From Geopseudomonas aromaticivorans (GTDB taxonomy: Bacteria > Pseudomonadota > Gammaproteobacteria > Pseudomonadales > Pseudomonadaceae), in NCBI RefSeq assembly GCF_019097855.1, contig NZ_JAHRGL010000022.1:1-46441 (forward strand): DNA of 46,441 bases, written 5' to 3'. The notes under the pieces are model-generated. The model did not search any database. It worked only from the letters and a program-made list of their open reading frames with translations, and had not been told where the DNA came from. Both the position numbers and the translations under genes were made by a program. Below, one piece after another: positions 17,749 through 26,982 of the stretch; position 1 is the stretch's first letter; every line of letters begins with the position of its first letter.

Positions 17749-17772
17749 CCGGCACACGCCGGCCGGCAGACC

Positions 17773-18642
17773 TCAGTCGTCGTCGGTCGGCTTCACCGTC
17801 TTCGGCGACAGGCGCAGGCTGCGCAGGCTGCGCTTGACGCTCTTCAGGTGGTTGACCAGGTCCGGGCCGCGGGCCATGGCCACGCCCATCGCCAGCACGT
17901 CGATCACCACCAGGTGGGCGATCCGCGAGGTCAGCGGGGTGTAGATCTCGGTGTCTTCCTGCACGTCGATGGCCAGGTTGACCGTGGCCAGGTCGGCCAG
18001 TGGGGTCTGGCTCGGGCACAGGGTGATCAGCGTGGCGCCGCTCTCGCGCACCAGGTTGGCGGTGGTCAGCAGGTCCTTGGAGCGCCCGGACTGCGAGATG
18101 CAGATGGCCACGTCGCCGGGCTTGAGGGTCACCGCCGACATCGCCTGCATGTGCGGGTCGGAGTAGGCCGCGGCGGTCAGCAGCAGGCGGAAGAACTTGT
18201 GCTGGGCGTCGGCGGCCACCGCGCCGGAGGCACCGAAGCCGTAGAACTCGACGCGCGGGGCGTTGGCGACGGCATTCACCGCGCGCTCCAGCGCCTGCAT
18301 GTTCAGGTGCTCGCGCACTTCCATCAGGGTGTGCAGGGTGGTGTCGAAGATCTTCAGGCTGAAGTCGGCCAGCGAGTCTTCCTCGTGGATGGCGAACTGG
18401 CCGAAGCTGGCGCCGGCAGCCAGGCTCTGCGCCAGCTTGAGCTTGAGATCCTGGAAACCGCTGCAGCCGATGGCGCGGCAGAAGCGCACGATGGTCGGCT
18501 CGCTGACGCCCACCCCGTGGGCCAGGTCGGCCATCGAGCTGTGCATGACGGCGGCCGGATCGTTCAGCACGTACTCGGCGACCTTGAGCTCGGACTTGCG
18601 CAGCAGGGCATGGGATTGAGCAATGTGTTGCAACAGATTCAC
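17773..18642 (-). CDS. hexR: RpiR-family regulator, HexR type
   Basis: The 289-residue repressor has an N-terminal RpiR helix-turn-helix (VGVSEPTIVRFCRAIGCSGF) and a C-terminal SIS sugar-isomerase-like domain with GFGASGAVAADAQHKF, which binds phosphosugars. HexR responds to KDPG and controls glucose catabolic genes in pseudomonads. The GTG at 18642 is preferred because family members begin (M)NLLQHIAQS; the longer upstream frame covers the operator and zwf promoter. The ribosome site is weak. A perfect HexR-type palindrome at 18687-18703 separates it from zwf. P. aeruginosa has two such regulator-zwf loci; this one more resembles PA5438-PA5439 in its neighbours, so it may be a HexR paralogue. 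Confidence 0.83.
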   Translation of the reverse strand: MNLLQHIAQSHALLRKSELKVAEYVLNDPAAVMHSSMADLAHGVGVSEPTIVRFCRAIGCSGFQDLKLKLAQSLAAGASFGQFAIHEEDSLADFSLKIFDTTLHTLMEVREHLNMQALERAVNAVANAPRVEFYGFGASGAVAADAQHKFFRLLLTAAAYSDPHMQAMSAVTLKPGDVAICISQSGRSKDLLTTANLVRESGATLITLCPSQTPLADLATVNLAIDVQEDTEIYTPLTSRIAHLVVIDVLAMGVAMARGPDLVNHLKSVKRSLRSLRLSPKTVKPTDDD

Positions 18643-18686
18643 GGCGCGGACTCGGTTATGATCGGCAAAAGCCGGATGTAGTAACT

Positions 18687-18703
18687 TTGTAGTTATACTA
18701 CAA
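18687..18703. promoter_or_regulatory. HexR operator between hexR and zwf
   Basis: TTGTAGT-TAT-ACTACAA is a perfect palindrome with 7-bp arms. It matches the known HexR consensus TTGT-N7/8-ACAA plus the extra inner bases. It lies 44 bases upstream of hexR and 43 bases upstream of zwf, so it can control both. Confidence 0.85.
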
Positions 18704-18746
18704 GTTATGCGCCAGCGCCCAGGCAATCTACGTCGGAGAATTCCCC

Positions 18747-20210
<1,464 letters not shown>

Positions 20211-20343
20211 GTGCCGCAGGTCGCGCCCGCCGGGCTCGCAGCGGCGGCGCCGTGATACTCTTCGCCGCACAATCCTTATTCATTCCCGCGAGCGTTGCGC
20301 CGGTCCGCAGCCGTCTCGCCCACGACGCCAGTACTGAAAGCCC

Positions 20344-21774
20344 ATGCATACCGTAGAAAAGATCGGCGGCACCTCCATGAGCCGCTTCGACGAACTGCTC
20401 GACAACATCTTCATCGGCACCCGCAAGGGCGACGCCCTGTACCAGCGGGTCTTCGTCGTCTCGGCCTACAGCGGCATGACCAACCTGCTGCTCGAGCACA
20501 AGAAGACCGGCGAGCCGGGCGTCTACCAGCGCTTTGCCGAGGCGCACAACGAGGAAGCCTGGCGCGCCGCGCTGGAAACCGTGCGCCAGCGCATGCTGGA
20601 GAAGAACGCCGAGCTGTTCACCGGCACTGCCGAGCTGGCGACCGCCGACCAGTTCGTCAACGAGCGCATCAACGACTCCCGCGACTGCATGGACAGCCTG
20701 CAGCGCCTGTGCGCCTACGGCCACTTCCAGCTCAGCGAGAACCTGATGAAGGTGCGCGAGATGCTCGCCTCGCTGGGCGAGGCGCACAGCGCCTTCAACA
20801 GCGTGCTGGCGCTCCAGCAGCGCGGCATCAACGCTCGTCTGGTCGACCTCAGCGGCTGGCAGCAGGACGCGCCGCTGCCGTTCGAGGAAATGATCCGCCA
20901 GAGCTTCGAGGGCATCGACCTCAGCCACGAGCTGGTCATCGCCACCGGCTACGCGCACTGTGCCGAAGGCCTGATGAACACCTTCGACCGCGGCTACAGC
21001 GAGATCACCTTCGCGCAGATCGCCGCCACCACCCACGCCCACGAGGCGATCATCCACAAGGAATTCCACCTCAGCAGCGCCGATCCCAACCTGGTCGGCG
21101 TCGACAAGGTGGTGACCATCGGCCGCACCAACTACGACGTCGCCGACCAGCTGTCCAACCTCGGCATGGAAGCGATCCACCCGCGCGCCGCGCGCACCCT
21201 GCGCCGCGCCGGCATCCAGCTGCGCATCAAGAACGCCTTCGAGCCCGAGCACGGCGGCACCCTGATCAGCCAGGACTACTGCAGCGCCAAGCCCTGCGTG
21301 GAGATCATCGCCGGTCGCAAGGACGTCATCGGCATCGCGGTGTTCGACCAGGAAATGCTCGGCGACCTCGGCTACGACATCGAGATCAGCAAGCTGCTCA
21401 AGCAGCTCAAGCTGTACGTGGTCAACAAGGACTCCGACGCCAACAGCATCACCTACTACGTCACCGGCTCGCGCAAGCTGATCAACCGCGCCGCCAAGCT
21501 GATCGAGGAGCACTACCCGGCCGCCGAGGTGACCCTGCACAACGTCGCCGTGGTCTCGGCGATCGGCTCCAACCTCAAGGTCAAGGGCATCCTCGCCCGC
21601 ACCGTGACCGCCCTGGCCGAAGCCAACATCAGCGTGCAGGCCATCCACCAGTCGCTGCGCCAGGTGGAGATGCAGTGCGTGGTCAACGAGGAGGACTACG
21701 CCGCCGCCGTGGCCGCCCTGCACCGCGCGCTGATCGAGCCGGAGAACCACGGCGACGTGATCGCCGCGGCCTGA
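20344..21774 (+). CDS. ask: Aspartate kinase of the ectoine-pathway type (Ask_Ect)
   Basis: This 476-residue aspartokinase phosphorylates aspartate, the first step toward lysine, threonine, methionine and ectoine. It starts MHTVEKIGGTSMSRFDE, with the kinase glycine motif, and ends with two ACT regulatory domains (for example VKGILARTVTALAEANISVQ). Sequence and length strongly resemble the specialised Ask_Ect enzyme found in ectoine gene clusters such as that of Pseudomonas stutzeri, rather than the housekeeping lysC product of about 410 residues. No ectA, ectB, ectC or ectD gene lies in this window. The start at 20344 has only a weak ribosome site (GAAAG). It is 133 bases after zwf. A hairpin without a T-run lies at 21786-21809. 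Confidence 0.85.
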   Translation: MHTVEKIGGTSMSRFDELLDNIFIGTRKGDALYQRVFVVSAYSGMTNLLLEHKKTGEPGVYQRFAEAHNEEAWRAALETVRQRMLEKNAELFTGTAELATADQFVNERINDSRDCMDSLQRLCAYGHFQLSENLMKVREMLASLGEAHSAFNSVLALQQRGINARLVDLSGWQQDAPLPFEEMIRQSFEGIDLSHELVIATGYAHCAEGLMNTFDRGYSEITFAQIAATTHAHEAIIHKEFHLSSADPNLVGVDKVVTIGRTNYDVADQLSNLGMEAIHPRAARTLRRAGIQLRIKNAFEPEHGGTLISQDYCSAKPCVEIIAGRKDVIGIAVFDQEMLGDLGYDIEISKLLKQLKLYVVNKDSDANSITYYVTGSRKLINRAAKLIEEHYPAAEVTLHNVAVVSAIGSNLKVKGILARTVTALAEANISVQAIHQSLRQVEMQCVVNEEDYAAAVAALHRALIEPENHGDVIAAA

Positions 21775-21886
21775 TCCGCACCCCACTGCCGGGCGCCCGC
21801 GCCCGGCAGCCTGCCCCGCTCGCCGCGCCCCGGCGCGTCTCCGTGCTATGGTCGCCACAGCTACGTGGCAACAAGGAGACCGCCCG

Positions 21887-22777
21887 ATGACCCCGATCCG
21901 CACCGTACTCGCCGCCACCGACCTCTCCGGGCCGGCGCGCAACGCCGTGGTCCGCGCCGCGTCGATCGCCCAGCACACCGGCGCCCGCCTGACCCTGCAG
22001 CATGTGGTCAGCAGCGGTGCGCTGGATGCCCTGCGCCAGCTGTTCGCGGACCAGCCCGACGACCTGCAGCAGCGCCTGCTCGACGAGGCGCGCGACGAGG
22101 TCCACGCGCTCGCCGCCGAACTGTGCGCGCCGCATGTCGCCTCGGCGGACATCCACCTGAGTGCCGGCTCGGTGCTGGCGGACATCGCCAGTCACGCCGA
22201 TGCACTGGATGCCGACCTGCTGGTACTCGGCGCGCACGGCGCCAGCCTGGTGCGCGACCTGATGATCGGCTCGACCACCGAGCGCGTCCTGCGCAAGACT
22301 CGCCGCCCGCTGCTGGTGGTGCGCCGGGGCGCCCGCCACGGCTATCGCCGGGTGCTGATCCCGGTCGACTTCTCGCCACGCTCGCTCAAGGCCATTCGCA
22401 TGACCCTGGAGCTGGCACCGCGGGCCGAGATCACCCTGCTGCATGCCTTCGAGGTGCCGTTCGAGGGCCTGCTGCGCCACTCCGGCGTCAACGAGGAGGC
22501 GCTGGCCAGCCTGCACGCCAACGCCCGCCGCGAAGCGACCGCACAGATGGCCGAGCTGATCGCCGCTGCCGGCCTGCAGGACGAGGCGGTGCAGCAGATC
22601 GTGGTGCATGGCGAGGCCAGCGTGCACATTCTCGACCAGGAGCAGCTGCAGGGCTGCGAGCTGATCGTCATCGGCAAGCGCGGCCTGGGCATGCTCGAGG
22701 AGCTGCTGCTGGGCAGCGTGACCAAGCACATCCTCACCCAGGCCCGCGGCGACGTGCTGGTGATCGACCACGCCTGA
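21887..22777 (+). CDS. Tandem-domain universal stress protein
   Basis: The 296-residue protein contains two UspA domains. Each has the ATP-binding pattern G-x2-G-x9-G-S: GAHG...GS near residues 115-130 and GKRG...GS near 262-276. Both appear intact, so the protein may bind nucleotide at two sites. Such cytoplasmic proteins support survival under starvation, low oxygen or oxidative stress. The ATG at 21887 has AAGGAG at 21873-21878, and a longer frame upstream to 21848 lacks one. It precedes the phospholipid cassette by 95 bases on the same strand but is probably transcribed separately. Confidence 0.9.
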   Translation: MTPIRTVLAATDLSGPARNAVVRAASIAQHTGARLTLQHVVSSGALDALRQLFADQPDDLQQRLLDEARDEVHALAAELCAPHVASADIHLSAGSVLADIASHADALDADLLVLGAHGASLVRDLMIGSTTERVLRKTRRPLLVVRRGARHGYRRVLIPVDFSPRSLKAIRMTLELAPRAEITLLHAFEVPFEGLLRHSGVNEEALASLHANARREATAQMAELIAAAGLQDEAVQQIVVHGEASVHILDQEQLQGCELIVIGKRGLGMLEELLLGSVTKHILTQARGDVLVIDHA

Positions 22778-22872
22778 GCTCGCCGGCGGCGACCACGCCC
22801 CGTGGACGCCGCCCCGGAAGGCCGGCTATCGTGGCCCCATTCTCAAGGACGCCCACGGCAACGGAACCCGCC

Positions 22873-23496
22873 ATGCCCTCGATCTACCAGCTCAAGCCCC
22901 GCTTCCAGAACCTGCTGCGCCCGCTGGTGCAGCGCCTGCACGCGCGCGGCGTCACCGCCAACCAGGTGACCCTCGCCGCCGCCGCCGTCTCGGTGCTGCT
23001 CGGCGCGCTGGTCGCCGCCTTCGCCGGCCACCTCTGGCTGTTCGCCCTGATCCCGCTGTGGATGCTGCTGCGCATGGCCCTCAACGCCATCGACGGCATG
23101 CTCGCCCGCGAGTTCGCCCAGCAGTCCGTGCTCGGCGCCTACCTCAACGAGCTGTGCGACGTGATCGCCGACAGCGCGCTGCTGCTGCCCTTCGCCGTGC
23201 TGCCGGAGGTGTCGACGCTGTGGGTAGTGCTGGTGACCCTGCTGGCGGTATTCGTCGAATACGCCGGGGTGATGGGCCCGCTGGTCGGCGCCGCGCGCCG
23301 CTACGACGGCCCGATGGGCAAGAGCGACCGCGCCTTCGTCTTCGGCCTGCTCGGCGCCGGCGTGGCCACCGGGCTGCTGCCCGAGGCCTGGCTCGATGGC
23401 CTGCTGATGCTGATCGCCGCGCTGCTGGTCTGGACCCTGGCCAACCGCGTGCGCCAGGGCATCGCCGAGGTGGCGCGCCAGCAACCGCCGGCCTGA
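22873..23496 (+). CDS. CDP-alcohol phosphatidyltransferase, YnbA-like
   Basis: The 207-residue integral membrane protein has about six hydrophobic segments. It carries a CDP-alcohol phosphotransferase motif with two changed metal ligands: the usual D-x2-D-G-x2-A-R...G-x3-D-x3-D reads N71-x2-D74-G-x2-A-R...G-x3-N92-x3-D96. The same two Asn residues occur in E. coli YnbA as I recall it, so this looks like a conserved subgroup rather than decay. Members attach an alcohol head group to a CDP-activated lipid. The downstream acyltransferase and CdsA-like genes make phosphatidate and CDP-diacylglycerol, the matching precursors. The head group is unknown. The ATG at 22873 lacks a strong ribosome site. 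Confidence 0.83.
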   Translation: MPSIYQLKPRFQNLLRPLVQRLHARGVTANQVTLAAAAVSVLLGALVAAFAGHLWLFALIPLWMLLRMALNAIDGMLAREFAQQSVLGAYLNELCDVIADSALLLPFAVLPEVSTLWVVLVTLLAVFVEYAGVMGPLVGAARRYDGPMGKSDRAFVFGLLGAGVATGLLPEAWLDGLLMLIAALLVWTLANRVRQGIAEVARQQPPA

Positions 23497-23550
23497 CACA
23501 CCGCCGCCACAACCCAGCGGCAACCTGACATCGCAGCAAGGAGCACGACG

Positions 23551-24243
23551 ATGAACGACACCGCGATCCCGCCCTGCGGAGAAGACCTGCCGCCAGCCGC
23601 GCCGCCGCCGCGACCCAACGGCAGCCTGGCACAGCGCCTGCTGGCCCGGTTGATCATCGGCTTCGCCCGCCTGCTCACCGGCGCGCGCAGCCTGTGGCGT
23701 GGCTGTGCGCCGGACAAGAAGCAGCGCATCTACTTCGCCAACCACAGCAGCCACGCCGACTTCGTGCTGCTCTGGTCGTCGCTGCCGCCGGCGCTGCGCC
23801 CGCGCACCCGCCCGGTGGCCGGCGCCGACTACTGGCAGCGCGACGCCGTGCGGCGCTTCCTCATCCATCAGGTGTTCCACGGCGTGCTGGTCGACCGCGA
23901 GCGCAGCTCCGCCGCCAACCCGCTGCAGCCGCTGCTCGATGCCCTGCATGGCGGCGACTCGCTGATCCTGTTCCCCGAGGGCACCCGCAACCTCGCCGAC
24001 GGCCTGCTGCCGTTCAAGAGCGGGATCTATCGTCTGGCCCAGGCCTGTCCGCAGGTCGAGCTGGTGCCGGTGTGGATCGCCAACCTCAACCGGGTGATGC
24101 CCAAGGGCCGCGTGCTGCCGCTACCGCTGCTGTGCACGGTGAGCTTCGGCACGCCGCTGACCCTCGACGCCGGCGAGAGCAAGGAAGCCTTCCTCGCCCG
24201 CGCCCGCGACGCCCTGCTCGAACTGGCGGCGGAGGCCGACTGA
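23551..24243 (+). CDS. 1-acyl-glycerol-3-phosphate acyltransferase (PlsC-like)
   Basis: The 230-residue protein has the acyltransferase motifs NHSSHAD (catalytic His65 and Asp70) and FPEGTR at 141-146. Such enzymes add an acyl chain to lysophosphatidic acid or a related acceptor at the inner membrane. A hydrophobic stretch near residues 27-45 could anchor it. The ATG at 23551 follows AAGGAG at 23538-23543. It is 54 bases after the YnbA-like gene and one base before the CdsA-like gene, so the three form an operon. Housekeeping PlsC lies elsewhere in pseudomonads, so this is probably an additional acyltransferase dedicated to the cassette. Confidence 0.88.
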   Translation: MNDTAIPPCGEDLPPAAPPPRPNGSLAQRLLARLIIGFARLLTGARSLWRGCAPDKKQRIYFANHSSHADFVLLWSSLPPALRPRTRPVAGADYWQRDAVRRFLIHQVFHGVLVDRERSSAANPLQPLLDALHGGDSLILFPEGTRNLADGLLPFKSGIYRLAQACPQVELVPVWIANLNRVMPKGRVLPLPLLCTVSFGTPLTLDAGESKEAFLARARDALLELAAEAD

Positions 24244-24244
24244 C

Positions 24245-25177
24245 ATGGACCGTGACACCCTTTTCCTGTTCGCCGGCATCGGCGCCCTGCTGGCGCTGGC
24301 CTCGCTGATCGGCGGCATCCTCAAGTGGCGCAGCCGCGGCGCCGCCAGCCCGGTGATCGACAACCTCAACGCGCGGATCAACGCCTGGTGGGTGATGGTC
24401 GGCGTGCTCGGCGGCGCCTTCTGGCTCGGCCACGGCGCGGTGATCGGGCTGTTCGCCGCCATCTCCTTCTTCGCCCTGCGCGAATTCATCACCCTGACGC
24501 CGACCCGCGGCGGCGACTACCCGGCGCTGGTCGCCGCGTTCTACTGCGTGCTGCCGGTGCAGTACCTGCTGATCGCCTCCGACTGGTACGGGCTGTTCTC
24601 GATCTTCATCCCGGTCTATGTGTTCCTGCTGCTGCCGATCCTCGCCTCGCTGAGTGGCGACACCACCGGCTTCCTCGAACGGGCGGCCAAGGTGCAGTGG
24701 GGGATGATGATCGCGGTGTTCTGCATCTCCCACGTGCCGGCGCTGCTGACCCTAGACATCCCCGGCTTTGAGGGGCGCAACCTGCTGCTGATCGCCTGGC
24801 TGGTGCTGGTGGTGCAGATCAGCGACGTGCTGCAGTACGTCTGCGGCAAGCTGCTGGGCAAGCGCAAGATCGCCCCGCAGCTGTCGCCGTCGAAGACCGT
24901 GGAAGGCTTCGCCGGCGGCGTGGCGCTGGCCACCCTGGTCGGCGCCAGCCTGTTCTGGATCACCCCGTTCAGCGTCTGGCAGGCCGCGCTGATCGCCTTG
25001 GTGGTCACCCTGCTCGGCTTCTTCGGCGGCCTGGTGATGTCCGCCATCAAGCGCGACCGCGGCGTGAAGGACTGGGGGCACATGATCGAGGGCCACGGCG
25101 GCATGCTGGATCGGCTGGATTCGGTGTGTTTCGCGGCGCCGATCTTCTTTCATCTGTTGCGCTATGGGTGGACGTGA
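24245..25177 (+). CDS. Phosphatidate cytidylyltransferase (CdsA/YnbB-like)
   Basis: The 310-residue membrane enzyme makes CDP-diacylglycerol from phosphatidate and CTP. About eight hydrophobic segments lead to the family signature SAIKRDRGVKDWG, then EGHGGMLDRLDS at about residues 279-290, with all key residues present. It starts one base after the acyltransferase stop, so translation is coupled. Together with the PlsC-like and YnbA-like proteins it gives a complete route from an acyl acceptor to a new phospholipid. P. aeruginosa has similar genes near PA2536-PA2541 (from memory). Its TGA overlaps the GTG of the next gene. Confidence 0.9.
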   Translation: MDRDTLFLFAGIGALLALASLIGGILKWRSRGAASPVIDNLNARINAWWVMVGVLGGAFWLGHGAVIGLFAAISFFALREFITLTPTRGGDYPALVAAFYCVLPVQYLLIASDWYGLFSIFIPVYVFLLLPILASLSGDTTGFLERAAKVQWGMMIAVFCISHVPALLTLDIPGFEGRNLLLIAWLVLVVQISDVLQYVCGKLLGKRKIAPQLSPSKTVEGFAGGVALATLVGASLFWITPFSVWQAALIALVVTLLGFFGGLVMSAIKRDRGVKDWGHMIEGHGGMLDRLDSVCFAAPIFFHLLRYGWT

Positions 25178-25779
25178 GAAACAACTTTGAGAGTCCGAGC
25201 GCGAAGTGGTCGGCATATCGGGCAGCAAGTCGGATGCATGAGTTTGATAAGGCAGACTTTATGGCGCTGAGCAAGGAGCAGTTAAGAAAATTCCATGGAA
25301 TACCGGAGCCGACTATTCCGGCCGATCCGGCGGTGCTTTCCCGTCGTAAATCACACGAAGCGGCCGCGATGTTGCTCGCCAAATGGTCATCTCGATTGCA
25401 AGCTTTCTTTGCACTTGTCGGGCTCATTGTTGTGCTTCTGCCGACGATTTCGAGGCCCTGGCGCACAGTCATTGACAGTGTCCCGGGCGTGACGCGCGTT
25501 TTTCATGATTTTTCCTCGCTCAGCGGCTGGGCAATGGCGAATCTATCCATCCTGATAGTTATATTTCTGATGAGGAGTTCGCTGACAAAATACATCCCTC
25601 AGGGTTACTCCCCTGGCCTGACTTATCGGGATGTGGCGGATATGGAACTTTACCCAAGGACAAAAAAAGAAGAGCTGGGGTACTGGGTCGAAGTTGCCTT
25701 CGGATTGACTGCGACGACTCTTTGGTTGTTTCTGCCGTTTGGTGTAATCGCGTATTTCATCAGGCTAGGAAGCGGGTAA
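25174..25779 (+). CDS. Unknown membrane protein of atypical base composition
   Basis: The 201-residue protein is counted from the GTG at 25174, which overlaps the stop of the CdsA-like gene. An ATG at 25234 (MHEFDKADF) is an alternative. Two or three hydrophobic segments are visible near residues 70-90, 115-135 and 175-195; the remainder is charged. I do not recognise a family. Base composition is clearly lower in GC than the neighbours: bases 25201-25320 are 61 of 120 G or C, while adjacent genes are near two-thirds. This suggests a later arrival fused to the end of the lipid operon. The overlap could make it a functional partner of the cassette or merely an insertion. Confidence 0.62.
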   Translation: MRNNFESPSAKWSAYRAASRMHEFDKADFMALSKEQLRKFHGIPEPTIPADPAVLSRRKSHEAAAMLLAKWSSRLQAFFALVGLIVVLLPTISRPWRTVIDSVPGVTRVFHDFSSLSGWAMANLSILIVIFLMRSSLTKYIPQGYSPGLTYRDVADMELYPRTKKEELGYWVEVAFGLTATTLWLFLPFGVIAYFIRLGSG

Positions 25780-25825
25780 GAGCAGGGGTGTCCGCTTTGG
25801 CCACAAGCTCACCTTTCTGAACTTA

Positions 25826-25853
25826 TTGAAAACCTTGCAGTATTTGCTAGACA
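25826..25853 (+). promoter_or_regulatory. Weak sigma-70-like promoter candidate
   Basis: TTGAAA at 25826-25831 and TAGACA at 25848-25853 are 16 bases apart in an AT-rich stretch, 83 bases before the next gene. The -35 match is good and the -10 match is poor. Confidence 0.33.
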
Positions 25854-25935
25854 GTCGAAACAGGCGTTCGGGAAGGTGGGTGACCAATCTCCGTTTCGCC
25901 ATAGCCCGCCAGAACCAGCATCAAGGACGAAGCCG

Positions 25936-26430
25936 ATGCCTGCCCACCCCCCGAAATCCCCCTTCGCCTGGCTCGGCGACCTGTCCAAGCTGCACCAGCG
26001 CGACCAGCTCATGCTGCTGCAGGTCGGCGCGATGCTGGCGGTCGCCGGGATGCTGCTGGCCTGCGTGCTGACGCTGTTCCTGGCCGCCCTGGCGATCAAG
26101 GGCGTGGCGTGGTGGCAGCTCCGCGAGTCGCCCTGGGTCGGCATGGACGACCGCGACTTCACCCGCTGCGTGGACCTGGCCGGGGAGCTGCGGGAGGCGG
26201 CCCACGACGTGCGGCGCAGCGAGCAGGGCCACCTGGCCATCGGTGATTCCGCGCAGCGCGAGTATCAGAACCTGACCGAAGTGTTCTACGTGGCCTGCGG
26301 CGAGGAGCGCTGGAGCGCGGTGTTCGCCGCCAACGGCCAGCCGCCGCTGGGCCATCCGGCCGACTGGCTGCCGTTTGCCGGGCAGGCGCGGGACAGCTGG
26401 CCGTCAGGTGTGGGCTGGCCCGAGCTCTGA
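25936..26430 (+). CDS. Hypothetical membrane-anchored protein
   Basis: The 164-residue protein has one long hydrophobic region at about residues 25-57, enough for one or two membrane helices, followed by a soluble domain of about 100 residues. Two Cys (in FTRCVDLA and YVACGEE) could form a disulfide if that domain is periplasmic. I recognise no family. The ATG at 25936 follows AAGGACG at 25923-25929; the frame extends upstream to 25876 without a better start. GC content is again typical of the chromosome here, unlike the preceding gene. It is alone between two short intergenic regions. Confidence 0.65.
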   Translation: MPAHPPKSPFAWLGDLSKLHQRDQLMLLQVGAMLAVAGMLLACVLTLFLAALAIKGVAWWQLRESPWVGMDDRDFTRCVDLAGELREAAHDVRRSEQGHLAIGDSAQREYQNLTEVFYVACGEERWSAVFAANGQPPLGHPADWLPFAGQARDSWPSGVGWPEL

Positions 26431-26612
26431 GCCTGGCCATGCGGCTGGCTGGAGGGGCGGCGCGCCGCTTCATGAGGGCGACATGACCCCGGTCAATACT
26501 GCCCCGAGCCGCGCGGTGCCAGACTGAAATCAAGACGCAAGTCACTGTTTTCCCGGTGCCGCCGCGAACGTGCGGTCCGCCACATTGCAGTCCCCATGAC
26601 CAGGAGTTATCC

Positions 26613-26831
26613 ATGTTTCCCGAATACCGCGACCTGATTTCCCGCCTGAAAACCGAGAACACGCATTTCACCCGCCTGTTCGACGAGCACAACGAGCTGG
26701 ACCAGCGCATCAAGAACCTGGAGGCCCGCATCGAGCTGGCCACCGATGAGGAAATCGAGAACCTGAAGAAGGAGAAGCTGAATCTGAAAGACCAGCTCTA
26801 TGTGATCCTCAAGGAAACCGACGCCGCCTGA
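26613..26831 (+). CDS. YdcH-family (DUF465) small coiled-coil protein
   Basis: The 72-residue protein begins MFPEYRDLISRLKTEN and continues with heptad-like charged repeats to the end, the pattern of the DUF465/YdcH family. These cytoplasmic proteins are common in proteobacteria and of unknown function. The ATG at 26613 has AGGAGTT at 26602-26608. It converges with the endonuclease gene, with 151 bases between. Hairpins lie at 26847-26868 (CTCCCCGCC against GGCGGGGAG) and around 26875-26890, but neither is followed by a T-run, so termination there is uncertain. Confidence 0.85.
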   Translation: MFPEYRDLISRLKTENTHFTRLFDEHNELDQRIKNLEARIELATDEEIENLKKEKLNLKDQLYVILKETDAA

Positions 26832-26982
26832 CGGCCCGTCTTCCCGACTCCCCGCCGCCCGGCGGGGAGACTCTGGATGGCCGTGGCCATCCGCCCCGCT
26901 CGTCACCGCCTGTAACTCCTGACCCGTCACCCGCCGTTTCTGCGCAGCGAAGCCCTTGCCACGCGAGTGATCGAGCAGCGGC

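Noticed and set aside
21786-21809. Perfect 10-bp GC-rich hairpin after the aspartate kinase gene as an intrinsic terminator
   Set aside because: No T-run follows on either strand, so it is noted only as a hairpin.
26847-26890. Hairpins between the YdcH-type gene and endA as a terminator
   Set aside because: Stems are strong but lack T-runs, and the positions relative to both convergent genes are ambiguous.
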